From Salvator merianae (taxonomy: Eukaryota; Chordata; Lepidosauria; Squamata; Teiidae), in NCBI GenBank assembly GCA_003586115.2, contig QVOM02000042.1, positions 73,083,983 through 73,147,982 on the forward strand: a stretch of 64,000 nt of DNA. The letters run 5' to 3'. Below the pieces are notes generated by a model. The model was not told the DNA's origin. It worked only from the letters and a program-made list of their open reading frames with translations, and searched no databases. Positions 49,233 to 60,716 of this stretch are shown here, one piece after another. Position numbers and translations under genes: made by a program. How positions within the stretch are numbered: the stretch's first letter is position 1; each line of letters opens with the position of its first letter.

Positions 49233-50390
49233 GAGATCATAGGTTTAATCTGTATTGGAGGAGAACAAGGATTGAGTACATGCTCTGGTTGTTTCCACAT
49301 TTGTATTTTAACACAGACTCACTTCAGATTTGCTCATTACCACTCCTTATTTTTCCCATGCTTGGCATAGGGAAACCGTACCTTTCTGTCATCACCCCTC
49401 ACCAAGTTCCCCTCCCTGTGCAGTTAGTGATTGGATGCAGTCCCAACATTCAAATCTTGACTTCACAGGGGCAGGAAAGTCAAATTCCGCCCTCTGTATT
49501 TCCCTGCTGACGCATCAGAACATGGATTCCCTTGGCAGCCATTTGCTGCTTGCTCCTTCTCCCCCTCCAGTCTGTATCCACCCAAGCAGAACTTCCATTC
49601 CACATCTATCACTCAATAAAGCTTCTTGAAGGGCAGATCTCAATTTCTGCACCTTTGTAATTGCACTTTTGCACAACTGTGCAATTTCAAAGTAGCGTAC
49701 AAGTGAGTAGAGGTCTGTGAAAAGGGCGGAACATGTGGGGGGTCCACTGTTATGATTGTGAAGTTAGCGGTCAGCAAATGGACTCCGCCTCACCTCCCCC
49801 TGAGACATTCACAGCAGCATGTGTCCCACTATGTAGTCGTGTGGTGCGGATGGCAAAATTGATAGTAACATGGGTTGGGGTAAGAGACTGCACTCCAAAT
49901 AGGCACAGCTGAGGCATGCACAGCCTGCATGCACCCCCCCCCCGCATTCTTAAAGAAAGCTGTACTGTGCTGTTTGCCCTAGAGTCACTGAAGCACAGTG
50001 CCGGGTTTGTGGAAAAGTCCTCTTATGTACGTAAAACATATTTCTTGTCCCAAAATGGGTGTGTTCATACAGAGTGGTCTGTGGTGCCCAGCCAACTACA
50101 GAACATGGTGTTGCTCAAGGTAAATGAAGGTTAGCTTCTACTGTGTCTTCCCTTTTGTTAAAAAAAAATCCAACAGTAAAAAAATCAGTTTGAAGGCATG
50201 AAAGAGAACAACACAGTGGAAACCAGGCAATATATACCAGGTGCTGTTCTCTCTTCCCACCTGAATTATGATGTTCTCACCTTCCTGTATAGAACACCCA
50301 CAACAAAGTCTGTTATTGGATGGGAGGAAATGGGGAGCCTCCCTCTGCACACACACCAAAATATAGTTCCCTTCTAAAATAGAGCAGTGG
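49233..50390 (+). repeat. Uncharacterised ~1.2 kb interspersed repeat, copy 3
   Basis: Begins GGTTTAATCTGTATTGGAGG and ends near TAGTTCCCTTCTAAAATAG. The order of landmarks is the same as in copy 2, without the inverted duplication. It may be a long non-autonomous DNA transposon, but no terminal inverted repeat was proven. Confidence 0.5.
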
Positions 50391-51516
50391 GAACTGCAGA
50401 CGGACTGTAAACTGATTAAATGCCATGTTGGACCTCTGCCTTAGAGGCAATGATATGTTCTCTTGAGAATCATTTTAATCCAAGGCTCTTAAAAATGGGG
50501 CTATTGGTTTTAAGGGCAGTCATTCATGGTCTCAGCATTACTAGATCTCTGCAGTGGCAATTGTAGGTAATGAGGACAGTTCTGGATTTAATTCACCCCA
50601 TTACAAAAAAAGAGAATGTATGTAATGGCAAAGAGACTGGCATTCAGATGATAGGAATCCAGTGTACATACAGGTTACCTTCCAAGACAGGATTCACCAT
50701 GTGAGTAATTTAAGACATACAGGTTTTCCTGACTGAATCCCATATCAAAAGTGACATCAGCTGAGGTAGTTGGTTGAGTAGAAGAAGGATAATTTCATAA
50801 GCAGACATAAGGCATAGGGCGTCTGAGGTTCCAGCCTTTGATGACTTTTGGTCTGTCTAAACAAATGAGCCATCAAATGCAACCCATGAGATTATCATCA
50901 CACAATAGCTGATTATGAACATAAACCCAATAGATGTCTTTTTTTCCCCCTACTCATATCATCCAATGTGCAGGTACATCTGGGTTGAGTCATTAAATCC
51001 ATACTGCTTCCAGACTCTTCAGGCTTAATGTCTTATCTTGCTTATCTTAAACTTAAAAGCAACATCAATCATTAACTTGTTTGTTTGAATTAGATATCAG
51101 GCTTGGAACATACAAAAATTTAGCAACTTTCAGCTGATGAGACATAAACCCCTTCAGTGTGACTCATGCAGGTGTGGAGAAGCCAATAAGCTGGATGATA
51201 AAGAATGTAAGGTACAAATAGCAAGGCTTCCTGGAATACTTCCAAACCAAAGCATCACATCCAGGTTTTATAGGGCAAGAGCACTGCATTAGGAAGAAGT
51301 CACTGGCTAGGTAAGCTTTGCCAACCGAAGTTGTTTTCCACTTTTGCTTGTAATATATAGTGATGCTTGAAATCTAACTCTGTTTTCAATGTGGAATCTG
51401 GAATTAATCAAGCGCTCATGAATTAATATATCAAGGGGAGGTAGAAAGAAAGAGAGAAAAAGGACAGATTAGCCACCTATTAGGGCATTTTGGATATCTT
51501 CTAAAGAGAATTATAC

Positions 51517-52055
51517 AGGCTGTTCCCATACTTACCTTATGTAGTCTGAATCAGTGTCCTGCACTGATCCAGGTATACGATCCATCCCACATGTGGGCCA
51601 ATTGTTCCTTGCACTGGAACAAGGCTGTCTGCATTGGAAGTAGTTGTGTTCTAGCACAGTCCCCATGCTGATTCCACAGCTTGTGCCAGTTTTGGTGACA
51701 GCTCTGAAGTCCCTGATGGCCAGAGCTGCAGAGCTCTGGGGGATCCATTTCAGTGGCATAAGGCACACTGCCAAAATATGTCCTCCATGGTAAATTGGTT
51801 CATGGAGGTATGTGTCATCTGCATGCCTCCCAGTTCAGTATATCCCACCTAGTAGTGTGATAGACTTCTTTAAAGAAGTCTACTAGACTAGGTGACCATT
51901 TTTGGCTGCCTAATCTGCTTTGTTCCAGTTTATGCTCAATTCAATGTGGATGGAGTATACTAGGAGGTGGCTGGGCCACCCTTAGACTGCACTAGGTGGT
52001 GTGGAAGGGAGGCCCTTTGTCTCCTTCCTAAACTGGATTAGTGTGAAAATGCCCA
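51517..52055. mobile_element. Non-autonomous DNA transposon, third family
   Basis: Left GGCTGTTCCCATACTTACC, right GTGTGAAAATGCCC. It contains an internal palindromic stretch around GACTTCTTTAAAGAAGTC (51,867-51,884) and the family block CCATTTCAGTGGCATAAGGC. Confidence 0.5.
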
Positions 52056-52149
52056 TAATCTCATAACACGTATATTCTCAGCAAATAAAGAAATAAATAC
52101 TAATGTCCATACTATCAAGAATAAGAGTGGTGAAAATGTTTGTTATCCC

Positions 52150-53540
52150 AAGGATTTTTTATCTATTTCAAACAGTACCTGAAAAAAATAAGTATCAGGG
52201 TATTGAAACAATAGGATGGTAAGATAAAAATTGGATATTTAATACAAAACAACCAAGATCAAGGAAAATGATATTAAATATGGGAATTCATGAAGGAGGA
52301 TGAAATATTATGGAGAAATATTATGTGGCTTTTTCAAATTTAAAAAAATAGTTGAGTTAGAAGTTTAAACAGAAAAAAAGTGGGTAAAAAGATACACAAT
52401 TTAGAGAATAGTAGTTTAATGTGGGGTAAGATGCCAGTGAGAAAATTTAGAGAATTATATGGATTGAAGAAACAAGTAATGGATGTTTGGCGAATATATC
52501 AACAGAAATTAGCACCATGGATATCAAAATATAAAATTACTGAATATATAAATACGGATCAAGAGGTATTAGAAGAAAGAATATTATACCAATTAAAGGA
52601 AAATAGGTTTAAATATTTAAAGGATCTATATAATATTAGAGGGGAATGGAGGGAACAGGAAATAAGTCAGGCACTGGAGAGAAGATGGTTACTTATAATT
52701 CTTTGAGAAATTAGTATGTAACTAATAATATACAGTTACTGGTCCACAGGGCATTAACAGAGATAGAGGAAATAATGGGAGAAAGTCTGAAGGGGTCAAG
52801 AGGAATAGGAAGTAAAATATACAATTTATTAACAACCAAAAGAATGAAATAATGGAGAGCATGTTTCAAATATGGCAGTTAGATATTAATATCACAAGGG
52901 AAAATGTTGGGCAACAGATGAAGAAAATCGATGGATTATCGAATAATAGGGTACAGGAAATGGTCCTTAAGATATTCTATAGATGGTATAGAACACCATC
53001 ACAAGTAGCATATAGCATACCTACAATGTCACTGCAATGTTGGCATGAGTGTGGACAGGGAAGTACATATTTCCACCTTTGGTGGGAATGTGATATTATA
53101 AAACTGTTTTGGAGAGATATTCAGAATAAAATTAATGAAATTTTAAATATAAATTTGAATTTATCATCTGAACTAGGTTTTTTAATGTGACATCAGGAAA
53201 CATAAGGGAGGAAAAACAGTGTTTATATGCCCAAATGATATATGCAGCACAATCAACAATTGTACAGGGATGAAGGGAAAATAATAAATGGTCATTAGAT
53301 AACTGATATAGGTATCTAATGGAACAATACAGTTTTGATAAAATGCAGGAAATAAGATTTAAAAGTCAAGGTATGAAATTGTTTTCCAAAACAGAGGAAA
53401 AATGGAAATATTTATTGTATTTTTCAACAAGATCCCAAGCGCTGGAAGAATTGAGAGAAAAAATAACAAGATGAACTCTGGTCCAGAAAAAGAAGATGGA
53501 AGAAATAATCTAGAAGTTGTCAAGTGTGCACAAAAGATAG
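52150..53540 (+). mobile_element. L1 ORF2 C-terminal remnant
   Basis: The + strand translation of 52380-52706 and 52852-53190 resembles the region after the reverse transcriptase and the cysteine-rich end of L1 ORF2. The motif FYRWYRTPSQ is followed by QCWHECGQGSTYFHLWWEC, matching the RWYLTP and CWxxC-x-HxWWxC signature. Further ORF2-like peptide (QMIYAAQSTIVQG, then KTEEKWKYLL) continues to about 53,470. Several frame breaks show it is dead. The sequence is more AT-rich than the antisense copies, so it is probably another subfamily. Confidence 0.75.
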
Positions 53541-53884
53541 TTGGTTAGTGTGGTGTTGGAATAGTAGTTACTGTAGTTAATAGACAAACAAGTCTTGCAG
53601 CAGAGGGCTATTGCTGCTGCTTCAGGCCAATAAGGTTAAGGCAACTCTTCAAAAAATTGGGCGCACATTATGATCAGACATGGGGATATCCAAAGGTCAG
53701 TGCTGCTTATGTGAACAAATTTTCCTCACCATTCACATGATATGCTCACCAAAGTGCTGGTTTGTTTAGGAATCACGCTTCTGACCTTTCATAGAGGATA
53801 GTTGCAAGACTAATTGAGATTCAGATGCATGAAACATCTTTAATCTTTTCAGAAAAAGACAAAAGGTAGTAATGGGAGGGGAGG

Positions 53885-54570
53885 TTATGCAGTTGGGGAA
53901 GGTGAGGAGATTGATTTAAAGGAAAGCATAGACTCTTTCCGGCTACAGTGTATTAAGAGTTTTAATTCTACAGCACATATGTTGAGGAGTTGCAGCAAAT
54001 TTGTTTTCAAACTTTTGTACCACCTCTTCAAGGACAGCAAGTGACAAAGTGTAGAAAGGCGCATAAACAAGGCATTTTGGGGTCCTTCCTTAGCCCTAGG
54101 CATTGCATGAATCACAGAGAGAAGAGGATCCAATGCACATGAAAGATCAACTTTCTGAAGTATCTGTGAAATAGATGTCATCCAGATGGCCAGGAAAAAG
54201 GTCACTAGAGGCGCAAGAGGGCTGGGATCTTCTGCAGAAGTGAGAGGCAGGCTGCTCACATAGCAATGCCTTCCAACTTCCAAATCCTTGCAGCTGCATA
54301 ATAAAAGTTCTGCAGTTGTGAGCTTTCCATCAGGACTGGTTTACTTTTGGATTGGAGATGGCCCTGGACAGTGGAAGAGATGGTGAATTGGGCCACAGTT
54401 TGATTTCGGAGCAGTTTCTCCCTTTCTACTGCTAGGGCAGCTCCTGGGCAGCCTTCTGGCTGGATGCTGGCAGGCCTATTTTCCCACTGAACTGCAGAGG
54501 TGCTCAAGGAGGCCCTGTATTGACCATCTGGATGCAGCTGTTGTCTGAAGCCACTTTCCACCAGAAACAA
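53885..54570 (-). pseudogene. Unidentified decayed coding-like segment
   Basis: Two overlapping open frames on the - strand, about 104 and 132 codons, join through one apparent frameshift at about 54256-54283. The join falls after the peptide ARIWKLE and continues with VGRHCYVSSLPL. The translation has mixed hydrophobic and charged composition (for example SRKESMLSFKSISS) rather than the low-complexity look of repeats. I do not recognise the family. No intron, start or poly-A tail could be shown, so a processed pseudogene or part of an unknown repeat are both possible. Confidence 0.3.
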
Positions 54571-54966
54571 CAGCTCCAGAGTAAGTGCACATTATAAATC
54601 ACATTGACCACCAGGAGTCCTCCTTCCTTCCAATGAACTAGTTGCTGAGGCCATTTACAGACAGGGTAATACACCCAGCAGGGGATGAGGGGAAGCTCGG
54701 CCAGTTATTGCTGCTTCCATCAGAATTGCCAGCTGAAGAGAAGAGAGGGAGAGAAGAAAAGACACAGCAGGGGAACAGCAAAGCCACTGAAGATATTAAT
54801 AGCACTGATCTTATTGTGTTCACCCCTTTCCCAAATCTTAGCTGGCTGTTACTGAAGCAAATCTGGAGTCTCCAGGATCACGTGGTTGGATAAGCCTCTC
54901 AAAAGAGGTGTCTGCCTGCAATTGTTGTGATGGCAATTTTTCTTCCCTGCGCCTGTTGAACAGATT

Positions 54967-54973
54967 TATATAT
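54967..54973 (+). promoter_or_regulatory. Candidate TATA element of gene 2
   Basis: TATATAT about 110 bp upstream of a good splice donor (CGGCAG then GTAAAT at 55079). It would place the transcription start near 54997 and give an 82-nt first exon. It is weaker than the gene 1 case because the TATA sequence is less canonical and intron 1 would be only 195 nt. Confidence 0.35.
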
Positions 54974-54996
54974 TCACTACACTGTTACAATGTTGG

Positions 54997-55078
54997 AGGC
55001 CGGAGCACCACTTTTCTAAGTACCAGTGCTTTTGACAACATCATTCATTTTGGTTTCTAACTGTTTCTCACACGGCAG
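54997..55078 (+). other. Candidate non-coding exon 1 of gene 2
   Basis: Predicted from the TATA-like element at 54967 and the donor GTAAAT at 55079. It contains no ATG start in a useful context. A farther upstream exon is possible: another donor-like GTAAGT sits at 54581, but it has no TATA box in front of it. Confidence 0.35.
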
Positions 55079-55289
55079 GTAAATTTCATTTTGTTTTTTC
55101 CAGTCAATGAGACAAGGCTTGGTAACTTGTTCAGTGCTTGGGGTCAGCTCTCAAGTTGCCATCAGCCATAGGACTCCACTTAATTTGCATATTATAGTTA
55201 TACGTAATTTGATTGTGTAACATAGCTGACACTTTAATCCTGTCATTGAACTTTATATTTTTTTTCTGAACAGAAATATTCTGAACCAG

Positions 55290-56538
55290 ATGAGGACTGC
55301 CATCATCTTGTTCCTGTTCTTGTGCTTCACCATAGGTGCTTCTCACTCAGTGTTCAGAGTGAGTATTATCATTTTCTGACATTGGCAGTCTGACAGCTAG
55401 ATCCATCTACCTAATCAGTACAGCTAATAAATTGATAGTGCGCTTCACATTGTTTATTGTAAAAGGCCAAGCCTCTTGCCAAAAGCAGACATGTTGCCAT
55501 GCTCTAGTCTTTGTTTAACATTTTTTCAGCACTTTACATAACCATGAATAACCTTTAATAGATCAGAAAGAACATTAAGGCTGTAGTCACACACAACTTT
55601 TAAGAATGGTCTCAGGCAGTCTGAGATTCTGAGGGGTCACACTCAAAAATGCCCTTGTGATTTGTCTCTAAGCTATCTCCCCCTTATCTGATCTATCTGG
55701 TAATTGAATTTTCCCACCACTAAGACCATTTTTGTGCCATAGTCCAGTTATATTTTCATGGTGTGAATGTGCAAGTGTATTTTCCTTGATGGGTAGAGAA
55801 AGGGTGAATTCATTTTCCACTTTGTCCAATGCTTAACCTTGTGGGCATTCCAAAGGAGTGATGTCCCCCATTCCGTCCTTGCTCTTTTTCCATCTTATAT
55901 GTGCAGTGGCACACATTGGATTCAAGTGTGCTATCATTTCTAGTGTGATCAGCTAGTTCAGAGAAATGGAAGACAATTTGGTGGTAATGAGTGATTCAAT
56001 GGTTGAATAGCTGCAAAGATTGCTAGGGTCTGTGGTTTCCTTTTCCTAATTTTTCAAAGGGTCATATAGCTTAAAAATACACAAAAGATGTCATGAACAC
56101 AATCAGAACAAAATGCACATGTCTAGTTGTTTCTATGCAAAACAGAAGCAGAAAAATTGATATCTGGTTCTATTTTTGCAGTTCTACAAAACAAGAAATG
56201 GACATCAAACCAAGTACAGGCCTGCTCCAATACCTGCACCTGCACCTGGACTACCCTACTGGAGGTTTTTCACAATCCCTAAGCTTCCATATCACTTTAT
56301 GCACGTTTTCTTCCCTTTTTATAAACTTTCAGTGACCACTACGGCACCAGGATCATTGACATCTTCAAGTGTTCCAGATGTTTACAAGCCAAAGACAGTT
56401 ACAAAGTCTCCAAATTTGCCCGCACCAACTATGGTCAAACAGATTTCAACAAAAGGACCAAAAAGAACAGGTGGAGGTGGGAAATTGGGAAGAGGGGACA
56501 GTGATCCAATAATAATTGAGGATGACAATATGTTTTAG
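55290..56538 (+). CDS. SCPP-like basic secreted protein with acidic tail (gene 2), join 55290-55358 and 56182-56538
   Basis: Spliced gene encoding 141 residues. The signal exon follows acceptor TTCTGAACAG, has a 16-nt leader, and gives 23 codons starting MRTAIILFLFLCFTIGASHS. It ends in phase 0 at AGA before donor GTGAGT (55359). The second coding exon follows acceptor TATTTTTGCAG (ends 56181) and runs 118 codons to TAG. Probable cleavage is after Gly16, Ala17 or Ser18. Residues 35-48 are Pro/Ala-rich. Residues 49-71 are aromatic. Residues 73-88 are Ser/Thr-rich, a likely O-glycan region. Residues 92-128 are Lys/Arg/Gly-rich. The last 13 residues hold five of the six acidic residues of the mature protein. 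There is no cysteine after the leader and no clear S-x-E site. The shared gene layout with gene 1 and the same strand suggest a tandem family cluster. An SCPP assignment is inference; it could be another small secreted disordered protein. Confidence 0.75.
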
Positions 56539-56770
56539 CACATAACTTTTGTAGATATGATGATGAGAATACAACACTAAATACTTTGAATTGTGAAATG
56601 GAATTCAATTTGGTTAATGATTCACTTTGGTTCCCTGATACTGGGAAGGCTGTGTTCTTTTAATTCTTGCCATGACACATTTTCTTGATCTAGATTGCTC
56701 CCTGGAACCACTATATGTATGTAACACTTCTATATTATCCTTCTAGGTTGATTGCAACAAAAGGAACCTT

Positions 56771-57225
56771 GGTCCTTTCTACACCTGTTCTTGCTATTCC
56801 AAGACAGGATGCTCTGTCTCCTAACAAAAAAATTGTCCCATGCTAGGACAGGTTGCTACTGGAGTGGAACAGGATTGCCTGCATTCAGATGACCTGTTCC
56901 ACTGCAGCCCTGGCTGCTGCATCTGGAGAGCACTTGGAGGCAGCATGGAGACTGTGAAGATTGGGAATGAAAGTTTCTGGCCTAGCCATCTTCAGAATGG
57001 ATGCACTTGGCAGCACTTCTGAAAGTGCCACCAAAGTGCATCCTCCATGGTATACTGGACTATGGAGGCAAGGCATCCACATGCCTCAGCAGTCCAGTGT
57101 ACCAGTCCTGGGTAGGTTGTAGACCTCTTCATTGATGTCTACATCTATACCAGGCTAGGGTGCTAATTTGGGTGCCCTAGCTCAGCCCATGCTTTGTCCA
57201 ATGCAGATGAAGTGTGATGGGGTTA
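56771..57225. mobile_element. Non-autonomous DNA transposon, third family, just downstream of gene 2
   Basis: Begins around GTCCTTTCTACACCTG. It shares GGATGCACTTGGCAGCACTTC and CTCCATGGTATACTGGACTA type blocks with the 51.5 kb copy. The right terminus merges with a partial fold-back element. It could interrupt or lie within the untranslated downstream part of gene 2. Confidence 0.45.
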
Positions 57226-57232
57226 GGGCCTG

Positions 57233-57312
57233 CCATAATCTGCATTAGCATTCAGACAGCAGGCCCTTATTCCAGAATTTTATTCCAGAATAAGGTCCAA
57301 TGTGGAAAGACC
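57233..57312. mobile_element. Fold-back MITE, partial
   Basis: Retains the right half (TGCATTAGCATTCAGACAGC, then CAGAATAAGGTCCAATGTGG). The left end is missing. Confidence 0.45.
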
Positions 57313-57344
57313 AAAAAGTCTAGTAGCCTGCAACCAGTTATATT

Positions 57345-57411
57345 TGTGGTGGTGGTGGTGGTGGGGGAAGCATCCATCCAACCAACCAACCAACCAAGCA
57401 ACCAACCAAAC
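57345..57411 (+). repeat. (GGT)n followed by (CCAA)n
   Basis: GGT units to about 57363, then a short gap and CCAA/ACCA units to about 57410. The - strand frame through here (VGCLVGWLVGW) is a product of the repeat. Confidence 0.9.
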
Positions 57412-59244
57412 ACTTGTCTCTCTTAAGGAAAAGTTTGTTTAATCTCATCTTTCTTGCCTTTTCTTTAGCACTAAAACTGGGAATAACTCTTTCCCATAGC
57501 ATAGCTTTAGCTTCTAAGTTTTCTGGATGCACATGATTGCATGCAAATTCCTTTCCATTGAGCCACACATGGCAAAACTAGGTGCATTTAAAAAAAGAAG
57601 AAGTTAATAATGGTAAGAAGTAAATAGTAATCTCATAAGTTTCACATTTGGAAGAGGCCATACCTGTTAACTCAGACAAACTTTGCCAGGATATTACATG
57701 GGGTCTCCATGAAGTGAGTTACCCCAAAGAAACAATCATAATCAATAGGTAGGAGGATGGCCCAGACTAGATCAATCACACATAGAAAAAATAAAAGACT
57801 TAACAAGTCTGGGCCCTTTTCTGGTTACAAGGCTCATTCAAGAGCAGGCACCAGCTTCTTTCAGTTCAGGAGAATATTAAGAGCCCTGTAAAGCTGGGCT
57901 TACATAGTTTATCTGCTCTTTTCACTTCCTCCTTTTTTGATTGACTTAGGACATTAGAAATCTTCCCACTGAGAGATGGTGGGACCAATCTGGTTTATTT
58001 TTTACTCTTGAGATTTTAAGGGCCCGTTCACACTTGCTTCCTAGTGATCGTGCAGATGTTTACGAGGCAAGTGCATCCATACCTTGTGGTGACCCACACA
58101 ATTGGGAGCACTCTCCAGTTGCTACTGATTGCTCCTAGCTGTGGAGCACTAAAATGTGCTCCACAACCTGACTGGAAGCAGCTGGCCTGCTCCTGGTAAA
58201 GTGCATTTGCACCCACTTCTGGGTGCGAATGCATGGCCATGTGGTGCACTGTGACTGCAGCTTCACGGTTGTGTGAGTGCACCAACACGTGCTTGAATAA
58301 TCTGTGGTGTTGCTGGTTGTCATGGCAAGGATTGGGAGAAGGTCACCAGCATTCACAGTTCAAATACCAGTATCCTGCTGGTGTTCCATTTTAGAGTCTT
58401 GCAGGTGCAGGCAATGTCTGTGCTGCAGGGTCCAATTCATCTTAAAATAGGATAGTTATCCTATTCTAAAGTGGCAAGTGCAAAAAAGGCCCTAAGAGTC
58501 CTACTGAGTTCTTTTTCTGGTGGGTAACTTGCTCTCCTAGACTAATTTTCTATCGACCTAAGGATGCCCCTTACTCTTTTGCTAGGGGACAACAGGAGAC
58601 AGAAGAGGAAACAAAGGGGAGGAAACAGGTAGGAGGGTACTTGCAGTAGACAAGCCAATATTCTTTGGTGATGCCTAACATCTATATAACCCTTACTGCA
58701 AACAGGGGGAAATTAAATCTGTAAAATGATTTGGGAGGACATGGCTAATCCAACTGTCACACACACCACCAATTGCTGCATTTACCCTTCAAAAAAACTT
58801 TTGGATAACCTATCACAGATTTTATACCTTCTCATTTTATTAAGCCCTAGGATAATGCAAAGACTGAAAAGTCATAGATTGCAATCAGATGCATTACAAT
58901 GATCTGAAATAAAGTTCATACTGAGGCATAGCTATTTATCTTTTCTTTTGTAACTGTTTCCCTAATTAAAAAAGAAGAAGAAAGGAAGGATATTGACAAA
59001 TTCCCCACCCCACCCTTCCTCCTCAGAAAATCAGCAGTATCTATTTTCTTTTGGAGGACATTTATCTTCTTGGTGCATTTTGGTAAATTGTCTTTATTGC
59101 TCTGTGGCTATACAGTTTGTAACAATCTAAAATATTTACATATAAAAACAAAATTAGAAAGCAAGAGCTGAAATTGCTTGTGTTCTTACATCAGCTTGGG
59201 TTGGATTCATGAGCACAGCCCATGGCAAAGTTCCTCCAATGGGT
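57412..59244. other. Downstream of gene 2; possible 3' UTR exon not resolved
   Basis: Besides the transposon at 58.02-58.49 kb, an acceptor-like CCTATCACAG ends at about 58,817 and an AATAAA follows at about 58,908. This is a possible last exon of gene 2, by analogy with gene 1, but no clear donor after the gene 2 stop could be matched to it. Confidence 0.25.
58020..58492. mobile_element. Palindrome-bearing DNA transposon
   Basis: Left end GGGCCCGTTCACACTTGC. Right end GGCAAGTGCAAAAAAGGCC, with the imperfect palindrome at about 58,439-58,474. About 470 bp, no coding capacity. Confidence 0.6.
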
Positions 59245-59425
59245 TTTTTTCACAGGTTAGGCACCACTGACTTGTGACCAATTCCTGGTTGACTCCATGC
59301 AGTTTTTTTTGGCAGAGATGCAAAGTGGTTTGCCATTGCCTACTTCCAACGAGAGGCTGGAAGTTGAACTGGTGACCCTTTGCAAGCAGTTTGTTCTACT
59401 ACTGAGATACAGCCACTCCCTACCT
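59245..59425 (+). mobile_element. SINE-like repeat, copy 2
   Basis: CTTGTGACCAATTCCTGGTT, AAAGTGGTTTGCCATTGCC and TTTGTTCTACTACTGAG, same order as copy 1. Confidence 0.5.
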
Positions 59426-60521
59426 TTAACAATATTAAGCCATTAAACAGTTCACCATTAGGTAGTCCTGCGATTTTTGTCATCTTCAGTGAAGCAGATA
59501 GTTTAAAAATATCTGTTTAAGTGTCACACTTCCCTGGCACTGAAACTGTTCTCATGTTGACTAAGGAGAATATCAGTAGTCTTCATAGAGGAGCCAGTAA
59601 TGAGTCTTGGCTTGGCAAATGCCTAATGTGCGGCCTGGAAATGGCACCATCTACTGCCATCAAAAACTACTTCCTGCCAAGCAAGTTTGAAGAACTGCTC
59701 TACTAGTTTCACTTTTGTTCAGTGTTGAATCCTGCCAGTTTGGCTGGTGGTGCCAAAGAGAAAACCCCCAAACAATTATGGCATCGAGAATATTCAATGT
59801 CCCCATTCAGGGCAATTAAGGGACTTCTATCAATCCTTGCTTGACTTGTTTTGCTTCGAGTCCTGAAAAGCAAGGACCTGCATAGTTTGGTCCAGTTGTG
59901 TGCTGAACTGATCCAGTACAGTAGGAGTTGGCAACATGCCAAGCCAGAGTGATTCATGCCTGTTTTGGACCCAGTAGTTTGTTTGGCAGGTTCAGTGTCT
60001 GTTGACCAGTATGCATTGCTTCAGTTCGTCAAACTAGCTGAACCATCGAGCGTGATAACAGTGTGGCATGGCACAGATAGTGCTTACCTTGTTTGTGCTC
60101 TATCGTCTGGCTCAGACCACAGGTGAGCTGTGCATATCCCCATAGAAAAAAAAATTGTAAAAGGAAATTCAGGAAACCTGCTGCTTATAGATTATGTTCC
60201 TTCATTATTCATTATTATCACAAACTTCTTCACTCATTTTTAGCAGGGATGACATTCTAGGTAACATTAAGATCCCTTTTGGCCAACTTATCTCCTCTTC
60301 TCTGGGTCACAGAGGGTAAAGTAAGGAGAGGGGTCACATTTGAGTGAATGATCCTTCTCCGATTGGTGTTGGTTCATCTGCCTATGCAAGAAGTAGTGCA
60401 CACTTGTATTGGGGGACATCAATCTACGTGCTGAAGGCCCCTTCAGAAGGCCAGCTCAGGACTTCATGGTCTTCATGACAACCATGGGGCTATGATAAAT
60501 GTGCTATGGACTAAGACAGTG

Positions 60522-60699
60522 GCCCTTTCTGCACTGGGCCTTATTCCAGATTATATCTCAGAATAGGGATCTGCCATCTGCATGCTAGTGCAGACTATGG
60601 TAGACCCTGGGCAAGACCTTTCATAGTTTGCACTAGTATGTGCATAGCAGGTCCCTATTCTGGGATATAATCCACAATAAGGCCAAGTGCAGAAAGGGC
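60522..60699. mobile_element. 178-bp fold-back MITE, best preserved
   Basis: Same length as the copy at 5631-5808 and differs from it at roughly ten positions by eye. It lies 17 bp upstream of another transposon that starts at 60717. Confidence 0.7.
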
Positions 60700-60716
60700 C
60701 CATGTTGCAGGACCCT

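Noticed and set aside
54638..54823. Signal-peptide-like frame on the - strand just upstream of gene 2
   Set aside because: Looks hydrophobic at its N-terminus, but the start is GTG, not ATG, and there is no splice donor or promoter for it.
56331..56334. Internal splice acceptor in the gene 2 coding exon (TTTATAAACTTTCAG)
   Set aside because: Using it from the signal exon gives TGA at once, while the unspliced frame stays open for 118 codons, so it is read as coding sequence.
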